64,000 bases of DNA from JBDRLU01 sp043812795. Its GTDB lineage: Bacteria; Chloroflexota; Dehalococcoidia; Dehalococcoidales; UBA2162. Shown here in pieces: positions 50,517 through 58,155 of the stretch (positions are counted from its first letter, which is position 1; every line of letters starts with the position of its first letter). A model generated the notes under the pieces. That model had not been told where the DNA came from. It did not search any database and was given only the letters and a program-made list of their open reading frames with translations. The DNA lies in the NCBI GenBank assembly GCA_043812795.1, contig JBDRLU010000038.1, positions 1-64,000 of the forward strand, given 5' to 3'. Position numbers and translations under genes: made by a program.

Positions 50517-51710
50517 ATGAGTTTCGAAACATTCCATCTTCATCCGAGCATCATGGCCGGTGTACAGGCGCTCGGTTACGTTACACCCACACCAATCCAG
50601 CTTCAAGCGATACCGCCGATTATGCAGGGTCACGACCTTCTCGGTCTGGCCCAGACCGGGACGGGCAAGACGGCGGCTTTCGCCCTACCAATCTTGCAGC
50701 GGCTATTGAAAAGCCCGCGGGGACGCGTCGGTGCTCTCATCGTTTCACCCACGCGTGAATTGGCCGAGCAGACCAGCGAGGCCATCAATGACCTGGCCAA
50801 GCAGACCAATTTGCGGAGTGTGGCTATTTACGGCGGTGTCAATATGGAGCAACAAACACGCGGGCTGCGCCAGGGAGTCGAAATCATCGTGGCCTGTCCC
50901 GGCCGGCTGCTCGACCACCTGTGGCAAGGCACTATCAGTCTGGCCGACCTGGAAGTCCTGGTCATCGACGAAGCCGACCGCATGTTTGATATGGGTTTTC
51001 TACCCGATGTGCACAGCATCTTGAAGTGCATACTACAAAAAAGACAGACACTCCTTTTCTCGGCCACGATGCCCGATGATATCAGACATTTAGTACACGA
51101 AATCCTGCATAACCCGGTCACAGTGCAGGTTGACCCGCCGGCGCCGGCCAAGACCGTGTCACATGCCCTGTATCCGGTGAACCAGCAATTGAAGACAGCC
51201 CTGCTCAAGGAGCTTCTGCGCCAGACCAAGACCGAATCGGTGCTTGTCTTTACACGGACCAAGTTCCGTGCCGAACGTGTCGCCCAGCAACTGTCCAGAG
51301 CGGGCTACCGGGCAACTTGCCTGCAAGGCAATTTGTCTCAGCACCAACGCCAAGCGGCATTAGATGGCTTTCGCGCCGGTTCGTTCCGTGTCATGGTGGC
51401 GACCGATATTGCGGCACGCGGCATCGATGTTTTAAGCATCTCCCATGTCATCAACTACGACATGCCGGACAGTACGGACGCCTACACCCATCGTATCGGC
51501 CGCACCGGACGGGTGGGCAAGACCGGTGACGCCTTCACGTTCGTCACCAGCGAAGATACCCCGATGGTACGCGAGCTCGAGCACCTGCTTAACGGAAAAC
51601 TGGAACGACGTACCCTCGATGGCTTCAACTACAAGATGCGTGAGGATAGAGAACCTGCCCGACCATCACGCCAGTTGCACCGAGCTCAATGGGCTGGAGC
51701 CAACGGGTAA
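50517..51710 (+). CDS. DEAD-box RNA helicase (RhlE-like)
   Basis: ATP-dependent RNA helicase of 397 residues. The Q motif (GYVTPTPIQLQAIP), motif I AQTGTGKT (about residues 45-52), motif II DEAD (about 150-153), motif III SAT (about 181-183) and motif VI HRIGRTGR (about 324-331) are all intact. The protein ends shortly after the second RecA domain with a basic tail, so it is a minimal core without the RNA-binding extension of CsdA/DbpA. Two RRM genes upstream may supply that function in trans. The Shine-Dalgarno is ACAAGGAG. Confidence 0.95.
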   Translation: MSFETFHLHPSIMAGVQALGYVTPTPIQLQAIPPIMQGHDLLGLAQTGTGKTAAFALPILQRLLKSPRGRVGALIVSPTRELAEQTSEAINDLAKQTNLRSVAIYGGVNMEQQTRGLRQGVEIIVACPGRLLDHLWQGTISLADLEVLVIDEADRMFDMGFLPDVHSILKCILQKRQTLLFSATMPDDIRHLVHEILHNPVTVQVDPPAPAKTVSHALYPVNQQLKTALLKELLRQTKTESVLVFTRTKFRAERVAQQLSRAGYRATCLQGNLSQHQRQAALDGFRAGSFRVMVATDIAARGIDVLSISHVINYDMPDSTDAYTHRIGRTGRVGKTGDAFTFVTSEDTPMVRELEHLLNGKLERRTLDGFNYKMREDREPARPSRQLHRAQWAGANG

Positions 51711-51715
51711 TATTG

Positions 51716-52135
51716 TTACCCGCTGGCATAGCCACAATCGTAACATCTTCTGTCATGTATGGATATCGTGCCACCACACTGCGGGCATTGCCATTTCCCC
51801 GCTTGCTTTTTAAGCCATCGATTCAGACCAAGTTCCTTGATTGCTAGAAGGTTCTCAACCAGGTCGGTGTGATACCTGGTTGTGTAGCGATGGTTCAAAC
51901 GTTCTAATCGGGCACAGGGGAAATCAGGACACTCGAAGCAGAAGTTGATTTTCTTTCCACTGAGTAACCTGCAACCGCGGATAATAAGAGCACATTTTCT
52001 ATTTTGCGGCCGGCAGCCGGTGCAGGCTGGCATTCCCTTCCCTCCTGCCAGCCCTCTGACAGTGGCTAAATACCGCTTGCAGACACCACAGTTCATACCA
52101 CAGGGCGCGACCAATTCCCGGCTCAACTTAATCAT
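51716..52135 (-). CDS. DUF3795 cysteine-rich protein
   Basis: The 139-residue protein opens with APCGMNCGVCKRYLA, then has a middle CTGCR and KCALIIRGC, then FCFECPDFPC, and a C-terminal ribbon QCPQCGGTISIHDRRCYDCG. At least twelve cysteines are arranged for Zn or Fe-S binding. This is the DUF3795 pattern, found in many anaerobes without known function. The extra C-terminal ribbon is longer than in the minimal family. It converges on the helicase gene across 5 bases. Confidence 0.8.
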   Translation of the reverse strand: MIKLSRELVAPCGMNCGVCKRYLATVRGLAGGKGMPACTGCRPQNRKCALIIRGCRLLSGKKINFCFECPDFPCARLERLNHRYTTRYHTDLVENLLAIKELGLNRWLKKQAGKWQCPQCGGTISIHDRRCYDCGYASG

Positions 52136-52262
52136 TAGTTATTTTTATCCTACCTTCTGATAGAACATTTTGGCGAAAACAGCCGATACCGTCAAGGGGG
52201 TAGGTCCGCACCAAGATGTAACAATGTGACAACCGTAAACGAATGGAACCCGGTTGGTCCGT

Positions 52263-52291
52263 TTGACTTTACCTCTGTTTCTGGCTAGAGT
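52263..52291 (+). promoter_or_regulatory. Possible promoter of the ATP-grasp gene
   Basis: TTGACT (52263-52268), a 17-base spacer and TAGAGT (52286-52291); TAAATT a few bases on is an alternative -10 box. AAAGGAG precedes the ATG at 52321. Confidence 0.4.
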
Positions 52292-52320
52292 TAAATTATA
52301 GCCAAAGGAGTTGTCTTACC

Positions 52321-53610
52321 ATGGCAACATTACTCGTCCTGTACCCCGCTTACGGAACAGTCTCGTGCGAACGGGTATCCCGCTTCGCCGAGGAGATTCC
52401 CGGCTTGAAGCTTGTCCTCGCCGATGATGAGCCGACCACCTCCGATGAAGATATCTTCAGTGAAGTCGTGGAACTGCCCCCGCCGGAGAAACTGGCCGAG
52501 GCACACGATATCATACGCCGCTGGTGTGACAAAAGGCACCCCGACGGTATTTTTATGCAGTCGGAAAGAGGGCTATTACTTGGCGCGCTCCTGGCCGAAG
52601 AGTACAACCTAAAAGGCCCATCGGTTGAGGCCGCTCATCTTTGTGCCAACAAGTACCGGCAGCGCACTGTTCTATCCCATGCCGGTATCGGTAACCCGCT
52701 CTTTACGCTGGCGGAGAACGCTGATGACGTCCGCCGTCTCGGCAAAGATTTCGACTATCCCCTCGTCCTCAAATGCGTGATTTCCACCATGTCACGGCTC
52801 GTGACGCTGGTGTGCCGTAAGGAGGATGTCGATACCGCCGTCGAGCGTATCCGTACCGGGCTGGCCAAGTCCATGGACGTCGCCCGCCTCACCAGCTTCG
52901 CTCAGACGGTCAGGGTTGACCTGGGCTGCGACCCCCGTGAGCAATTTCTCGTTGAGTCCTTTCTGGCCGGCGATATGGTCGAGACCGACGGGCTGGTTGT
53001 GGAAAGCCGACCCTTTACTTTCGGGGTGACCGAGCAGATACAAAGCGTGAACCCGCCTTTTTTCATCGAAGGTTATCTGTTTCCCGCCGAGTGCATTGAT
53101 AGTAAGCCAGTCGAAAAAGTGTCGGATGCGATAATCAAAGCTACCGGCCTGAGAAATTCCGGCTTTTCCATCGAAATGCGGGTCTGTAACGGCGAGATAC
53201 AGCTGATGGAGATAAATGGACGGCTGGGCTGGGATGACGGCTTTAATGATTTATTCGAAGTACGTACCCATCAACAAAGAGTGTTCCAGACATTACAGCT
53301 TGCCCTGGGCATCGAACCGAAGCTCATCCGTGACGAAAGTCATTTTGCTGCCCTGGCTTATCGTTCCTACTACTACGATGGCTTTGTTGAGGAATTGCCG
53401 ACACGAGACGAACTGGCTCAGCTCGAGCGCGATGGCCTCAGATTCGGACTGTCCACCCACAACGGTGCCCGCTTCATCGCGCCGCCCAGTCCCGACGTCT
53501 ACCCCCACGTGGCCTGGGCACTGGCCAATCACCCGGCTTCCAGCCACGCCGCCTACGATATTGCCCGCCGGGCAGTCGACGGGCTCGATATCGCGGTACG
53601 CCGGATATAA
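52321..53610 (+). CDS. ATP-grasp domain protein, probable carboxylate-amine ligase
   Basis: The 429-residue protein opens with a Rossmann-like N-terminal subdomain (TLLVLYPAYG). The ATP-grasp fold follows: the lysine-containing strand DYPLVLKCVIS (about residues 145-155), FLVESFLAGDMVETDGLVVE, and the metal-binding IQLMEINGRLGWDDG (about 295-309). It resembles the BL00235/carnosine-synthase-like group, which joins a carboxylate to an amine through an acyl-phosphate. Substrates are unknown. It is monocistronic, and its tail faces an M20 peptidase-GNAT gene pair. Confidence 0.8.
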   Translation: MATLLVLYPAYGTVSCERVSRFAEEIPGLKLVLADDEPTTSDEDIFSEVVELPPPEKLAEAHDIIRRWCDKRHPDGIFMQSERGLLLGALLAEEYNLKGPSVEAAHLCANKYRQRTVLSHAGIGNPLFTLAENADDVRRLGKDFDYPLVLKCVISTMSRLVTLVCRKEDVDTAVERIRTGLAKSMDVARLTSFAQTVRVDLGCDPREQFLVESFLAGDMVETDGLVVESRPFTFGVTEQIQSVNPPFFIEGYLFPAECIDSKPVEKVSDAIIKATGLRNSGFSIEMRVCNGEIQLMEINGRLGWDDGFNDLFEVRTHQQRVFQTLQLALGIEPKLIRDESHFAALAYRSYYYDGFVEELPTRDELAQLERDGLRFGLSTHNGARFIAPPSPDVYPHVAWALANHPASSHAAYDIARRAVDGLDIAVRRI

Positions 53611-53626
53611 AGGTATTCGATAAAAC

Positions 53627-54763
53627 CTAATCTTCGGTGCCCTTCAGCGAAAGGGCGAGATTGAGATAAAGACGGGCGGCCTGGACTACCTGCGCGAAAG
53701 AGACCGATTCACCCTGCGCGTGCGCTGCTTCCAAGCGTCCCGGACCCAGAATAATAGGGTCAACACCGGCCGTCCACAGGATATTGCCATCGGAATGGCT
53801 CCTGAAGCTCTGGGGTTCCCAGGGAAGGGCCATCTGGCGATAGACTTCGCTCAGTTTGCCCACCATCGGCCTCTCGGCAGAAATCCGGTAGCCGGAATAG
53901 GCTTCCTCGAACCTCAGAATAGCGTCCAGTCCGGGAATGGCATCTCTGCTGGCTCTCACTACCTGTTCCAGCTCAGTCTTTAGCACGTCGATACTGGACT
54001 CAGGCGGTAAATGCAGGTCTAAATACGCCTCGCAAATCGCCGGTACTACGAAACCACTGGGGAAGCCTGTAAGCTCCCTGATATTATAAACGAGCCCGGG
54101 TGACCCTGAAGTAAAGTACCTGATGACCTCGAGAAGAAGTTTAAGCATATGCTCGATAGCGTTCTGCCCGCGCTCGGGCATAGCGGAATGGGCCTGTTTC
54201 CCCTGCGTGCGCAGTAGTACTTCCAGATAGCCATAGTGGCCGAGGCAGGGTTCCAGATTGGTCGGTTCGCCAACCACCGCCCACGGAAAACTATATTCCT
54301 CAACCAGGGCCTTGGCCCCTTTATTATCTTCCTCTTCATCGACCACCAGAGCGAGGCCAACCGGTGGGAACGTATCGGGGTAGCCGGACAGAACAGTGAA
54401 CGCTTCTATCATCGCCGCACAGCCAGCTTTCATGTCCGCTGTACCTAATCCGAAAATCGTGTCACCCTCCTTACGAGACTGGTAGTCCTCAAGCTCATAG
54501 GCGGCGACCGTATCCACGTGGCCAACGAAGCAAAGCTCTATTTCTGCGGTATCCTCTTTTCCCCCGGGCAAAACAATAAGATTAGCGCGGTCGTCATCGA
54601 CTTCCTGCCGGACAATCTTCAGGCCTACCTTTTTCAGGTAGTCTTCGGTAAACTCAAGTAGTTCCTCTTCCTTACCGGAAGGGCTGTAGATGTCCACTAG
54701 GGCTTTCAGCAGCCTTTCCAACCTTCTCGGCTGAATATCAGGCTTTCCGTCCGGAGACATCAT
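53627..54763 (-). CDS. M20 family metallopeptidase (ArgE/DapE/CPG2-like)
   Basis: Zinc-dependent amidohydrolase of 378 residues. The metal-site segments are FVGHVDTV (about residues 79-86), GLGTADMKAG (about 105-114), the catalytic DEEED (about 142-146) and GEPTNLEPC. A dimerisation lid follows from about residue 175. It could deacylate an N-acyl amino acid or split a dipeptide. ATG 54763 overlaps the GNAT gene by 4 bases, so the two are coupled; an acetyltransferase coupled to a deacylase suggests turnover of an acylated amino acid intermediate. Confidence 0.87.
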   Translation of the reverse strand: MMSPDGKPDIQPRRLERLLKALVDIYSPSGKEEELLEFTEDYLKKVGLKIVRQEVDDDRANLIVLPGGKEDTAEIELCFVGHVDTVAAYELEDYQSRKEGDTIFGLGTADMKAGCAAMIEAFTVLSGYPDTFPPVGLALVVDEEEDNKGAKALVEEYSFPWAVVGEPTNLEPCLGHYGYLEVLLRTQGKQAHSAMPERGQNAIEHMLKLLLEVIRYFTSGSPGLVYNIRELTGFPSGFVVPAICEAYLDLHLPPESSIDVLKTELEQVVRASRDAIPGLDAILRFEEAYSGYRISAERPMVGKLSEVYRQMALPWEPQSFRSHSDGNILWTAGVDPIILGPGRLEAAHAQGESVSFAQVVQAARLYLNLALSLKGTED

Positions 54764-55323
54764 CGACTGCTTCCTCCACCTTCATCACGGCGAGCCGTAG
54801 CTACCGCACTGGCGGTTGCCTTCTTCGCCCGCCCCGGCAGTATCTTGGTAAGCCAGATATGGCCACCGCCCGGTGAGAAACCGAGGGACGTGAAAAAGGA
54901 GATAGCGTCCTCGTTGTCCTCTTCCGTATCGACCATCATCATTCTGACACCATCTTTCTTGAACTTCTGCTCCATCCTCCGGTAAAGGCGATAACCGAGC
55001 CGGCTCCGCTGGAACTTATCATCGATGCCTATCCAGGTCAAATAGCCGTACCTCCTCCAGGCAGTACCCTTCTTTTCGAGAATCGTCGCCAGGGCGAAAC
55101 CAACAATTTTACCCGACGGTTCGGTTTCCGCCACCAGGCAATACTCCGGGTCGGAAGTGAAGAAGTCAGTTACTTCCCACGGGTCCCAGGTGCGATAAAG
55201 GATGGGGAACTCCTCGCTGGTAAAAAGACTTTCACCCAGGCGATAAACAGCACTGATATCATCAATCTCCATCTGCCTGATATTAATGCGAACTTTTCGT
55301 TTGGGGCTACGTCGTACCATCAT
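54760..55323 (-). CDS. GNAT family N-acetyltransferase
   Basis: The 187-residue protein has a GNAT core: KVRINIRQMEIDDISAVYRL at the start, a central YLTWIGIDDKFQRSRLGYRL with the acetyl-CoA P-loop-like RSRLGYR (the last Gly is replaced), and the motif B DNEDAISFFTSLGF. The last ~20 residues are Ala/Lys-rich and probably disordered. RimI-like acetylation of a protein N-terminus or of an amino acid is equally possible. It is translationally coupled to the M20 gene. Confidence 0.85.
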   Translation of the reverse strand: MMVRRSPKRKVRINIRQMEIDDISAVYRLGESLFTSEEFPILYRTWDPWEVTDFFTSDPEYCLVAETEPSGKIVGFALATILEKKGTAWRRYGYLTWIGIDDKFQRSRLGYRLYRRMEQKFKKDGVRMMMVDTEEDNEDAISFFTSLGFSPGGGHIWLTKILPGRAKKATASAVATARRDEGGGSSR

Positions 55324-55441
55324 GCCTCCTAAGTTTTAACAATACCTTAAATAAATATCCCGACGAATCCATCCGCCTTAATAATGATAATACCGCAACC
55401 TTCCTGGACACTCAACTGACAAAGCTAGGCATTAAACCCAT

Positions 55442-55470
55442 TTGCCCACGAACAAGACTTAGTGTATAAT
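55442..55470 (+). promoter_or_regulatory. Promoter of the response regulator gene
   Basis: TTGCCC (55442-55447), a 17-base spacer and TATAAT (55465-55470). Start codon ATG 55487 follows after 16 bases, predicting a leader of about 10 bases. Confidence 0.65.
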
Positions 55471-55486
55471 AAAAACCGCGTTCCCC

Positions 55487-55861
55487 ATGGAGAGGATGGA
55501 AACTAAGAAGCGGGTGTTGTTGGTTGACGACGAACCAGGTATCCTGCGGTTCGTCACAACGTATCTAACCTCAGCCAATTATGAGGTCATTACGGCCACG
55601 AATGGTTCAGAAGCCTTGCAATCGGCCGCTGACAATAAACCCGATATTATACTGCTCGACCTGCTCATGGTTCCGATGGGCGGGGCCGATGTACTCAAGA
55701 AATTGCGCACCTTCTCTCAGGTGCCGGTGATTATCGTCACCGCCCTGAGTATTTCTGCCGAGCAGGTCCGGCAAATGGGTGCCAACAATTTTATTGCCAA
55801 ACCCTTTAAGCCTGAAAAATTGGTAAGAAAAATCGAAGCTACCCTTAAAAGAAAAACTTAA
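55487..55861 (+). CDS. Single-domain response regulator
   Basis: CheY-like receiver of 124 residues without an output domain. The acidic pair D14-D15, phospho-acceptor D58 (ILLDLLM), the Thr of IIVTAL and the Lys of FIAKPF are all present. ATG 55496, three codons on, is an alternative start with GGAGAGG immediately before it. No histidine kinase is adjacent, so it is an orphan. An -alpha-glucan phosphorylase gene lies downstream on the same strand but 340 bases away. Confidence 0.92.
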   Translation: MERMETKKRVLLVDDEPGILRFVTTYLTSANYEVITATNGSEALQSAADNKPDIILLDLLMVPMGGADVLKKLRTFSQVPVIIVTALSISAEQVRQMGANNFIAKPFKPEKLVRKIEATLKRKT

Positions 55862-55915
55862 ACTGCCCTTCAGGTTATCCGTCGTACTAAGCCTTTACTT
55901 CTAAATACGGCTACT

Positions 55916-56071
55916 TTATGTAAACTTTGTCAATCGATAAAGGGCGCCAAGAGCAAAAACCACCAAGGCGAAAATAATAATTGCATCATGGTAATATTTG
56001 CGTAATAATATGAGGAACAATAATAACCCGGTAACGGGATGAACGGAAAAGGTTAAAACTGGAACACCTGA
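55916..56071 (-). other. Remnant-like open frame for a membrane peptide, no start codon
   Basis: Within the 340-base gap between the response regulator and the phosphorylase, the minus strand has a 51-codon open frame with a plausible membrane-protein character (HPVTGLLLFLILLRKYYHD, then FALVVFALGALYRLTKF). It lies between two stops and has no ATG or GTG. An ATG at 56092 in another frame (MVNIVLV) lies just ahead of it. It may be a decayed small gene. The rest of the gap shows nothing recognisable. Confidence 0.25.
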
Positions 56072-56204
56072 CTAGAACGATATTTACCATGGCTGTCAGT
56101 GGCGGACATTTAACCAAGCTAATGGACCTCCGGCACTTCACGCACAGTAACGTACCTGCGATAGACACCACCTCCTCAGACGAATATCTTAAGTGGAGGC
56201 AGCT

Positions 56205-57920
56205 GTGATATCGGGAGCACCACGGGAGGCGCTCACGGTTGCCTACTTTTCCATGGAATGCGGCCTCGACCCGGCGATGCCCACGTACAGCGGCGGCCTG
56301 GGCATACTGGCCGGAGATACGCTGCGGGCGGCAGCCGACCTGGGCCTGCCCGCCGTCGGGATAACACTCCTGCACCGTAAAGGCTACGGCCGGCAGCACC
56401 TCGATGCACAGGGAAACCAGTCCGAGAGCGATGTCACCTGGTCACCCCGGGACTTCCTGGAACCACTCCCGCTGCGAGTGGCGGTCACTATCGCCGGCCG
56501 CCAGGTACAAGTACAGGCATGGCGCTACCTGGTTCATGGCGAGTTCGGTTTTACTGTCCCGATCTATTTCCTGGACACAGCCCTTCCCGAGAACACGCCC
56601 TGGGAGCAAAGCCTGACTGACCATCTTTACGGTGGGGATAGACACTACCGCCTCGCCCAGGAGATAGTGCTGGGTTTCGGCGGCGTTGCCCTGTTGCGTT
56701 CTCTGGGCTACACCAAAGTGCATGCTTATCATATGAACGAAGGGCACTCTACCCTCACCGTGCTGGCACTACTGGAGGAGCAGGTATGGGGACGAGGCCT
56801 GGCAGCAGCGACAAGCGAGGACAAAGAGGCGGTACGCCAGCGCTGCGTCTTCACCACACATACCCCCGTCCTGGCCGGGCAGGACGATTTTCCTCTCGAC
56901 CTGGCCCGAGAGGTACTGGGTGAGGAGCTGACTGACCTCCTCTCACAAGCACAATGTTGCATCGACGGCCGGCTCAATCTGAGTGCCCTGGGCGTGAATT
57001 TCTCTCGTTATGTCAACGGTGTCTCCCTGCGCCATGAGGAGATTTCACGCCAGCTTTTTTCCAACCACTTTATCGATGCCATATCTAACGGCGTCCATGC
57101 CCTTACCTGGACGGGACTGTCTTTCCGGCAGCTTTACGACCGCTATATTCCCGAATGGCGCCGCGATAACCTTTACCTGAGATACGCCGTCGGCATACCC
57201 CTGGATGAAATCTGGCAGGCTCATCTGACCGCCAAGGAACAATTGCTCGCCGAAGTGGCCAAACGGAGCGGTGTACGCCTGGACCCGACCGTACTAACCA
57301 TCGGTTTTGCCCGCCGCGCCGCAGCCTACAAAAGAATGGACTTCCTTTTTCGCGACCTCGACCGTCTGAAGCGAATTACACAGCAGGTCGGGCCGATTCA
57401 GGTACTGTGCGGCGGGAAAGCTCATCCCCACGATGAGGGAGGCAAAGCCCTTATCCGTCGCATCTTCGAGGCCGCCGGTACCGTAGCCGATACCATACCG
57501 GTCGTCTATCTTGAAGAATACGACATCGCTCTCGCCAAGTATCTGGTCTCCGGCGTGGACTTGTGGTTGAATACGCCACAGAAGCCGCAGGAAGCCTCAG
57601 GTACGAGCGGGATGAAAGCCGCCCTCAATGGCATCCCCAGCCTGAGCATACTGGACGGGTGGTGGATTGAGGGGCACGTCGAGGGTGTCACCGGATGGTC
57701 AATCGGGGATAGCTGGCAGACCGAGGCCAGTCCAGAAAGCGAAATTAAGTCGCTCTATGACAAGCTAGAGTACTTGATTGTGCCCATGTTTTACACACGG
57801 CACAACGTTTTTACCGGCATTATGCGTTCCGCCATCGCCATCAACGGGTCTTATTTCAACGCCCAGCGCATGGTCGCCCAGTACTTACAGAACGCCTATC
57901 TGAGAGCGGCTAATCCGTAG
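56205..57920 (+). CDS. Alpha-glucan phosphorylase (GT35, short archaeal/Thermotoga type)
   Basis: PLP enzyme that releases glucose-1-phosphate from glycogen or maltodextrin. The N-terminus MECGLDPAMPTYSGGLGILAGD (core MPTYSGGLGILAGD), HMNEGHS, FTTHTPVLAG and the C-terminal EASGTSGMKAALNG follow the short (~570-residue) GT35 subfamily, not the ~800-residue GlgP. The region LEEYDIALAKYLVSGVDLWL leads to the substrate site. GTG 56205 is preferred over the GTG 12 bases upstream because GGAGG (56196-56200) then has proper spacing. The gene stands alone, with no other glycogen gene in the window. Confidence 0.93.
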   Translation: MISGAPREALTVAYFSMECGLDPAMPTYSGGLGILAGDTLRAAADLGLPAVGITLLHRKGYGRQHLDAQGNQSESDVTWSPRDFLEPLPLRVAVTIAGRQVQVQAWRYLVHGEFGFTVPIYFLDTALPENTPWEQSLTDHLYGGDRHYRLAQEIVLGFGGVALLRSLGYTKVHAYHMNEGHSTLTVLALLEEQVWGRGLAAATSEDKEAVRQRCVFTTHTPVLAGQDDFPLDLAREVLGEELTDLLSQAQCCIDGRLNLSALGVNFSRYVNGVSLRHEEISRQLFSNHFIDAISNGVHALTWTGLSFRQLYDRYIPEWRRDNLYLRYAVGIPLDEIWQAHLTAKEQLLAEVAKRSGVRLDPTVLTIGFARRAAAYKRMDFLFRDLDRLKRITQQVGPIQVLCGGKAHPHDEGGKALIRRIFEAAGTVADTIPVVYLEEYDIALAKYLVSGVDLWLNTPQKPQEASGTSGMKAALNGIPSLSILDGWWIEGHVEGVTGWSIGDSWQTEASPESEIKSLYDKLEYLIVPMFYTRHNVFTGIMRSAIAINGSYFNAQRMVAQYLQNAYLRAANP

Positions 57921-57944
57921 CAATAAGAGGTAACCTCACTCCTG

Positions 57945-57998
57945 ACCCTCTCCTTAGGAAGGAGAGGGTGAACTAGAATAAGAGGGCTTCGCCCTCTT
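57945..57998. repeat. Intergenic hairpin repeat, family A
   Basis: Perfect 11-bp hairpin (ACCCTCTCCTT / AAGGAGAGGGT, 57945-57969, loop AGG) followed by AAGAGGGC-TTC-GCCCTCTT at about 57980-57998. A family B fragment (TGTCATTCTGG, about 58023) follows at once. Confidence 0.7.
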
Positions 57999-58059
57999 CT
58001 GACAACTCCCAAATAGCCCAAATGTCATTCTGGCGAAGGCCAGAATCCAACAGCAGGAT

Positions 58060-58147
58060 GTCGTTGCGAGCCCTGTTGATGGGAAAGGAAGAAATCCCGT
58101 TCGGTTTCTACGAGATTGCCACGGGCACTACGTACCCTCGCAATGAC
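58060..58147. repeat. Family B-type inverted repeat (GTCATTGCGAG class)
   Basis: Left end GTCGTTGCGAG and right end CTCGCAATGAC; the inner part ACGAGATTGCCACGGGCACT matches the inner part of the repeat at 29954-30047. It sits between the convergent phosphorylase and flavoprotein genes. Confidence 0.75.
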
Positions 58148-58155
58148 ACAGCGTA

